From NCBI GenBank assembly GCA_030613605.1, contig JAUWLO010000077.1, positions 1 to 8,837 on the forward strand: DNA of 8,837 nt. Reading direction: 5' to 3'. Positions 5,997 through 8,837 of the stretch are shown here, piece by piece. The notes below the pieces were generated by a model, which searched no databases, was not told where the DNA came from, and worked only from the letters and a program-made list of their open reading frames with translations. The number at the start of each line of letters is the position of its first letter. The first letter of the stretch is position 1. A program made the position numbers and the translations under genes. The stretch comes from Gammaproteobacteria bacterium. Lineage in GTDB: Bacteria; Pseudomonadota; Gammaproteobacteria; SZUA-152.

Positions 5997-7220
5997 TTAT
6001 TTTTTTGCGGCGATGCGTAAACGAAGGGCATTAAGTTTAATAAAGCCTTCTGCATCCTGTTGATTATAGGCACCCTCGTCGTCCTCGAAGGTCGCAATAT
6101 TGGCATCAAACAAACTGTCAGTTGCCGATTCCCGACCCTCAACCATCACATTTCCCTTGTACAGTTTGAGGCGCACTTTGCCATTAACTGTCACCTGAGA
6201 TTCATCAATCGCAGTTTGCAGCATCTTGCGCTCACCGCTCCACCAGTAGCCGTTATAAATCAGCGTGGCATAACGTGGCATCAACTCATCTTTAAGATGG
6301 GCAACCTCACGATCCAGAGTAATGGACTCAATGGCACGGTGCCCTTTGAGCATCACCGTGCCTGCCGGAGTTTCGTAACAACCACGAGATTTCATGCCCA
6401 CATAGCGATTTTCCACAATATCGGCTCGACCAATACCGTTGGCACCTGCCACTTTATTGAGATGCTCCATTACTTTCGCAGCACTCATCGACCGGCCATC
6501 AATGGCGACGATATCGCCCTTCGCATAGGTCAGCTCTATAACCGTCGCTTTATCCGGAGCATGTTCTGGCGATACGGTCCAGCGCCACATGTCATCCTCT
6601 GCAGTCGCCCACGGATCTTCCAGCACACCGCCTTCGTAGGAAATGTGCAGCAGGTTAGCATCCATGGAATAAGGTGATTTTTTGCCACGTTTTTGCTCAA
6701 CAGGAATGCCATGCTGCTCAGCATAGGCCATGAGTTTTTCGCGCGAGTTAAGATCCCATTCGCGCCAGGGAGCAATAACGTGCACATCCGGCTTAAGGGC
6801 GTAGTAACCAAGCTCAAAACGCACCTGATCATTACCCTTACCCGTGGCACCGTGAGAAACCGCATCGGCACCGGTCTCATTGGCAATCTCGATTTGTCGT
6901 TTGGCAATCAGCGGTCGGGCAATGGATGTGCCCAACAGGTATTCGCCCTCGTAAATGGCATTGGCGCGAAACATGGGAAACACAAAATCCCTGGCGTATT
7001 CCTCGCGCAAGTCATCGATATAAATTTCTTTAACACCCGCCGCTTTTGCCTTGGCGCGCGCCGGTTCAACTTCTTCACCCTGACCAATATCAGCAGTAAA
7101 CGTGACCACCTCACAATCGTATTCATCCTGCAACCATTTAAGAATGATGGAGGTATCGAGGCCACCCGAATAAGCCAGTACAACTTTTTTTATTGCCATT
7201 TTAGAATTAGTTTTAGACAT
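5997..7220 (-). CDS. argG: Argininosuccinate synthase
   Basis: A 407-residue cytoplasmic enzyme joining citrulline and aspartate with ATP cleavage to AMP and PPi, the penultimate step of arginine synthesis. The ATP pyrophosphatase P-loop is AYSGGLDTS at residues 16-24. Other family signatures are GTSIARPLIAK, SHGATGKGNDQVRFE and KSPYSMDANLLHIS, and the family's usual C-terminal region follows. The length fits the common bacterial type of about 400 residues, not the longer E. coli form. I give ATG 7220; ATG 7199 (residue 8) would give the more family-like start MAIKKVVLAYSGG. Neither has a clear Shine-Dalgarno sequence. It is flanked by an 84-base gap upstream and an intrinsic terminator downstream, so it is probably monocistronic or the last gene of its unit. 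No convincing ArgR box was found upstream. Confidence 0.98.
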   Translation of the reverse strand: MSKTNSKMAIKKVVLAYSGGLDTSIILKWLQDEYDCEVVTFTADIGQGEEVEPARAKAKAAGVKEIYIDDLREEYARDFVFPMFRANAIYEGEYLLGTSIARPLIAKRQIEIANETGADAVSHGATGKGNDQVRFELGYYALKPDVHVIAPWREWDLNSREKLMAYAEQHGIPVEQKRGKKSPYSMDANLLHISYEGGVLEDPWATAEDDMWRWTVSPEHAPDKATVIELTYAKGDIVAIDGRSMSAAKVMEHLNKVAGANGIGRADIVENRYVGMKSRGCYETPAGTVMLKGHRAIESITLDREVAHLKDELMPRYATLIYNGYWWSGERKMLQTAIDESQVTVNGKVRLKLYKGNVMVEGRESATDSLFDANIATFEDDEGAYNQQDAEGFIKLNALRLRIAAKK

Positions 7221-7304
7221 AGTTTTTATGATTACTTGTATAAATAGATTTTTGGTGTTTCAGGTTGCGCCTGAATACAACACATTAGTTACCTGTTATC
7301 CAGA

Positions 7305-7820
7305 CTATTCATTATCCAAATAGTCCAGCAAAATACCGGTGGTCTGTCGCAAACGCAGGCTCATCAACCGAGCAATTTGTGTCAACAGTTTATTGCATAA
7401 AACAGGATATTCTTCTGATAATTTTTCGAAACTCATTTTGGTCAACATCAACAGAATACAATCCTCAGAGGCAATGGAGGTTGCCGAGTGAGGCATGCCA
7501 TCCAGCATGGACATTTCACCCATGGACTTTCCTGGCCGAACCATGGCAACTTTCTTTTTCTCATCGTCGGTAGAGTCCTTAAAAATATCCACCCGCCCTT
7601 CGACAAGAACACACATAAACAGGCCCTTGCTGCCCTCTTCAAAAATTGTGGCGCCCTGTTTTGCCCGGTAGCCACGCATAAACTCAGACAATGTTTCCAC
7701 TTCATGTCGAGACAGGCTGCCAAACATAGGGGCATTTTCAATCATGCCACACAGCTCATCCCGGAAACTTTCACCGTCACCCAGCAAATCCAGACCTTCC
7801 AGCTCTATCGCTTTAGTCAT
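7305..7820 (-). CDS. Stand-alone cyclic nucleotide-binding domain protein without HTH
   Basis: A 171-residue protein whose residues about 30-150 form a CRP-like beta-roll domain. The start of the fold is MFGSLSRHEVETL, followed by GATIFEEGSKGLFMCVLVEGRVDIF and the phosphate-binding cassette GKSMGEMSMLDGMPHSATSIA (counted from G97). G101-E102 are present as expected, but the arginine normally found before S-A is H111, so binding of cAMP or cGMP may be lost or altered. After the domain there is only a short helix (LLTQIARLMSLRLRQT) and an acidic tail; there is no helix-turn-helix, so it is not a transcription factor like CRP. It may signal through a protein partner. The start is ATG 7820 with no good Shine-Dalgarno sequence. 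It lies 121 bases downstream of lpdA on the same strand, with no clear terminator between. The partner is unknown. Confidence 0.88.
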   Translation of the reverse strand: MTKAIELEGLDLLGDGESFRDELCGMIENAPMFGSLSRHEVETLSEFMRGYRAKQGATIFEEGSKGLFMCVLVEGRVDIFKDSTDDEKKKVAMVRPGKSMGEMSMLDGMPHSATSIASEDCILLMLTKMSFEKLSEEYPVLCNKLLTQIARLMSLRLRQTTGILLDYLDNE

Positions 7821-7941
7821 AACCGTTAACCATTCTGGTTGATTTATATTTGCCCCACATAGCCTGATACTGCATGAGTTGCTGCTTCATGAAAAGAGCT
7901 GGACCAAAACCAGAAAACTTTTGCGCGCTTTGCTTGCCAGG

Positions 7942-8837
7942 TTATTTCTTGGACGCCGCTTTTTTAGGTGCGTAGATATCGGTACAGGTGCCTTCCGCCA
8001 CTTCCGCGGCAAAATTAAACGTTTCCGACAGGGTGGGATGCGGATGAATCGTCAGCGCAATATCCTCAATATCTGCGCCCAATTCCAGCGCAAGCACTGC
8101 TTCGGCTATCAATTCACCGGCATTGGGGCCGGTCATGGCCGCACCGATAAGTCGATGGTCAGCACCAAACAAAACCTTTGTCATTCCCTCGTCACGCCCC
8201 AGTGAGAGCGAACGACCACTGGCTGCCCAGGGGAACACACCCTTTTGGTAAGCGATACCTTCCGCTTTACACTCATCTTCCGTTTTACCCATCCATGCCA
8301 CTTCGGGATCGGTATAAGCTACGGAAGGAATGGCGTGTGCATCAAAGAAAGTTTTTTTGCCGCTAATCACTTCAGCCGCCACCTTACCTTCATGGGTTGC
8401 TTTGTGCGCCAGCATCGGCTGGCCTACCACATCGCCAATGGCGAAGATGTGATTCACATTGGTGCGCTGCTGTTTATCGACGCTAATAAAGCCGCGCTCA
8501 TCGACTGATACGCCGGCTTTGTCCGCATCGATCAGCAAACCATTGGGGCTACGGCCGATGGACACCAGCACACGATCAAAAGTATCGCTTTCTGGCGCTT
8601 TGGTTTTTTTATCAGGGAGGCCCTCAAAGGAACACACCAAACCCTTTTTACTCGGTTTGATAGCCGTCACTTTGGTGCTCAAATAAATATTCTCGTAGCG
8701 TTTTTTGATGCGTCGTTCCAGTGGGCGCACCACGTCACGATCAACGCCGGGGATCAGGCCGGGGGACAATTCCACCACCGTCACTTTTGAACCCAGTGCG
8801 TCATACACCGTGGCCATTTCCAGACCGATAATACCGC
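7942..8837 (-). CDS. lpdA: Dihydrolipoyl dehydrogenase (E3), C-terminal part (5' end outside window)
   Basis: The reading frame is open to the right edge. The first visible residues are the end of the NAD-binding glycine motif (GIIGLE), then MATVYDALGSKVTVVE, so about 297 C-terminal residues are present and the FAD-binding, redox-active disulfide part is missing. Next come an FAD-contact segment, AIGDVVGQPMLAHKATHEG, and the dimerisation domain with PSVAYTDPEVAWMGKTE. Near the C-terminus HPHPTLSE carries the catalytic His and Glu of the family. The enzyme reoxidises dihydrolipoamide of pyruvate (and often 2-oxoglutarate) dehydrogenase with NAD+. The close similarity to the E. coli E3 around FPWAASGR and the Lys-rich end favour the pyruvate dehydrogenase type. 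Other E3 genes (aceE/aceF) would be expected upstream, beyond the edge. ATG 8817 is an internal methionine, not the start. Confidence 0.96.
   Translation of the reverse strand, partial: GIIGLEMATVYDALGSKVTVVELSPGLIPGVDRDVVRPLERRIKKRYENIYLSTKVTAIKPSKKGLVCSFEGLPDKKTKAPESDTFDRVLVSIGRSPNGLLIDADKAGVSVDERGFISVDKQQRTNVNHIFAIGDVVGQPMLAHKATHEGKVAAEVISGKKTFFDAHAIPSVAYTDPEVAWMGKTEDECKAEGIAYQKGVFPWAASGRSLSLGRDEGMTKVLFGADHRLIGAAMTGPNAGELIAEAVLALELGADIEDIALTIHPHPTLSETFNFAAEVAEGTCTDIYAPKKAASKK

Noticed and set aside
6060..6677. A 205-codon open frame on the + strand opposite argG
   Set aside because: It lies wholly opposite argG, whose protein is unmistakable, and its translation matches no family I recognise; it is a mirror of the codon pattern of the real gene.
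7259..7275. A hairpin TTCAGG/CCTGAA between the cyclic-nucleotide-domain gene and argG, as terminator or riboswitch
   Set aside because: The stem is only six pairs, no T run follows directly in either direction, and there is no riboswitch-like core; it is not enough for a call.
7899..7913. A possible terminator after lpdA (CTGG/CCAG stem with seven-base loop)
   Set aside because: The stem has just four pairs and the following stretch is CTCTTTTC on the minus strand, too weak for an intrinsic terminator.

Overview
The window looks like chromosome of a free-living gammaproteobacterium, with moderate, roughly even base composition. The evidence is a GloA very close to the enterobacterial enzyme with all four metal ligands, the short (about 400-residue) form of argininosuccinate synthase, a pyruvate-dehydrogenase-type dihydrolipoyl dehydrogenase, and a DUF1841 protein. 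The genus cannot be fixed from this alone; a marine or aquatic lineage is a guess. There are no RNA genes, insertion sequences, CRISPR arrays or phage genes, and no gene-free stretch of 300 bases or more.

Layout: the first 149 bases hold the 3' end of a DUF1841 gene on the + strand. Every other gene is on the minus strand, so transcription runs from high to low coordinates. In that order they are: the 3' part of lpdA (cut by the right edge), a small stand-alone cyclic-nucleotide-binding-domain protein, argG followed by a clear intrinsic terminator, a large cytoplasmic PAS-PAS-PAS-GGDEF-EAL c-di-GMP enzyme, gloA, and a four-gene cluster bufA-bufB-bufC-doxX. The doxX gene ends 9 bases from the stop of the convergent DUF1841 gene.

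The notable system is the buf cluster. BufA is a secreted precursor peptide with four cysteines (DUF2282, bufferin type). BufB is a DUF692/MNIO iron enzyme expected to oxidise cysteines of BufA into heterocycles. BufC is the DUF2063 partner protein of the enzyme, and the last gene encodes a four-helix DoxX-family membrane protein. Work in Caulobacter and Haemophilus (bufferin; HvfABC) describes such clusters as making copper-binding ribosomal peptides that protect against metal stress. The tight packing here (8-base gap, 17-base overlap, then an adjacent or nearby fourth gene) indicates one transcript. The region upstream of bufA carries a 12/13-match direct repeat spaced 33 bases apart, a candidate regulatory element.

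The remaining genes are central metabolism (lpdA, argG), detoxification of methylglyoxal (gloA) and c-di-GMP signalling. In the signalling enzyme the EAL active site looks intact, while the GGDEF half has lost the arginine of the inhibitory site. The cyclic-nucleotide-domain protein has no DNA-binding domain and has histidine where the cyclic-phosphate-binding arginine is normally found.
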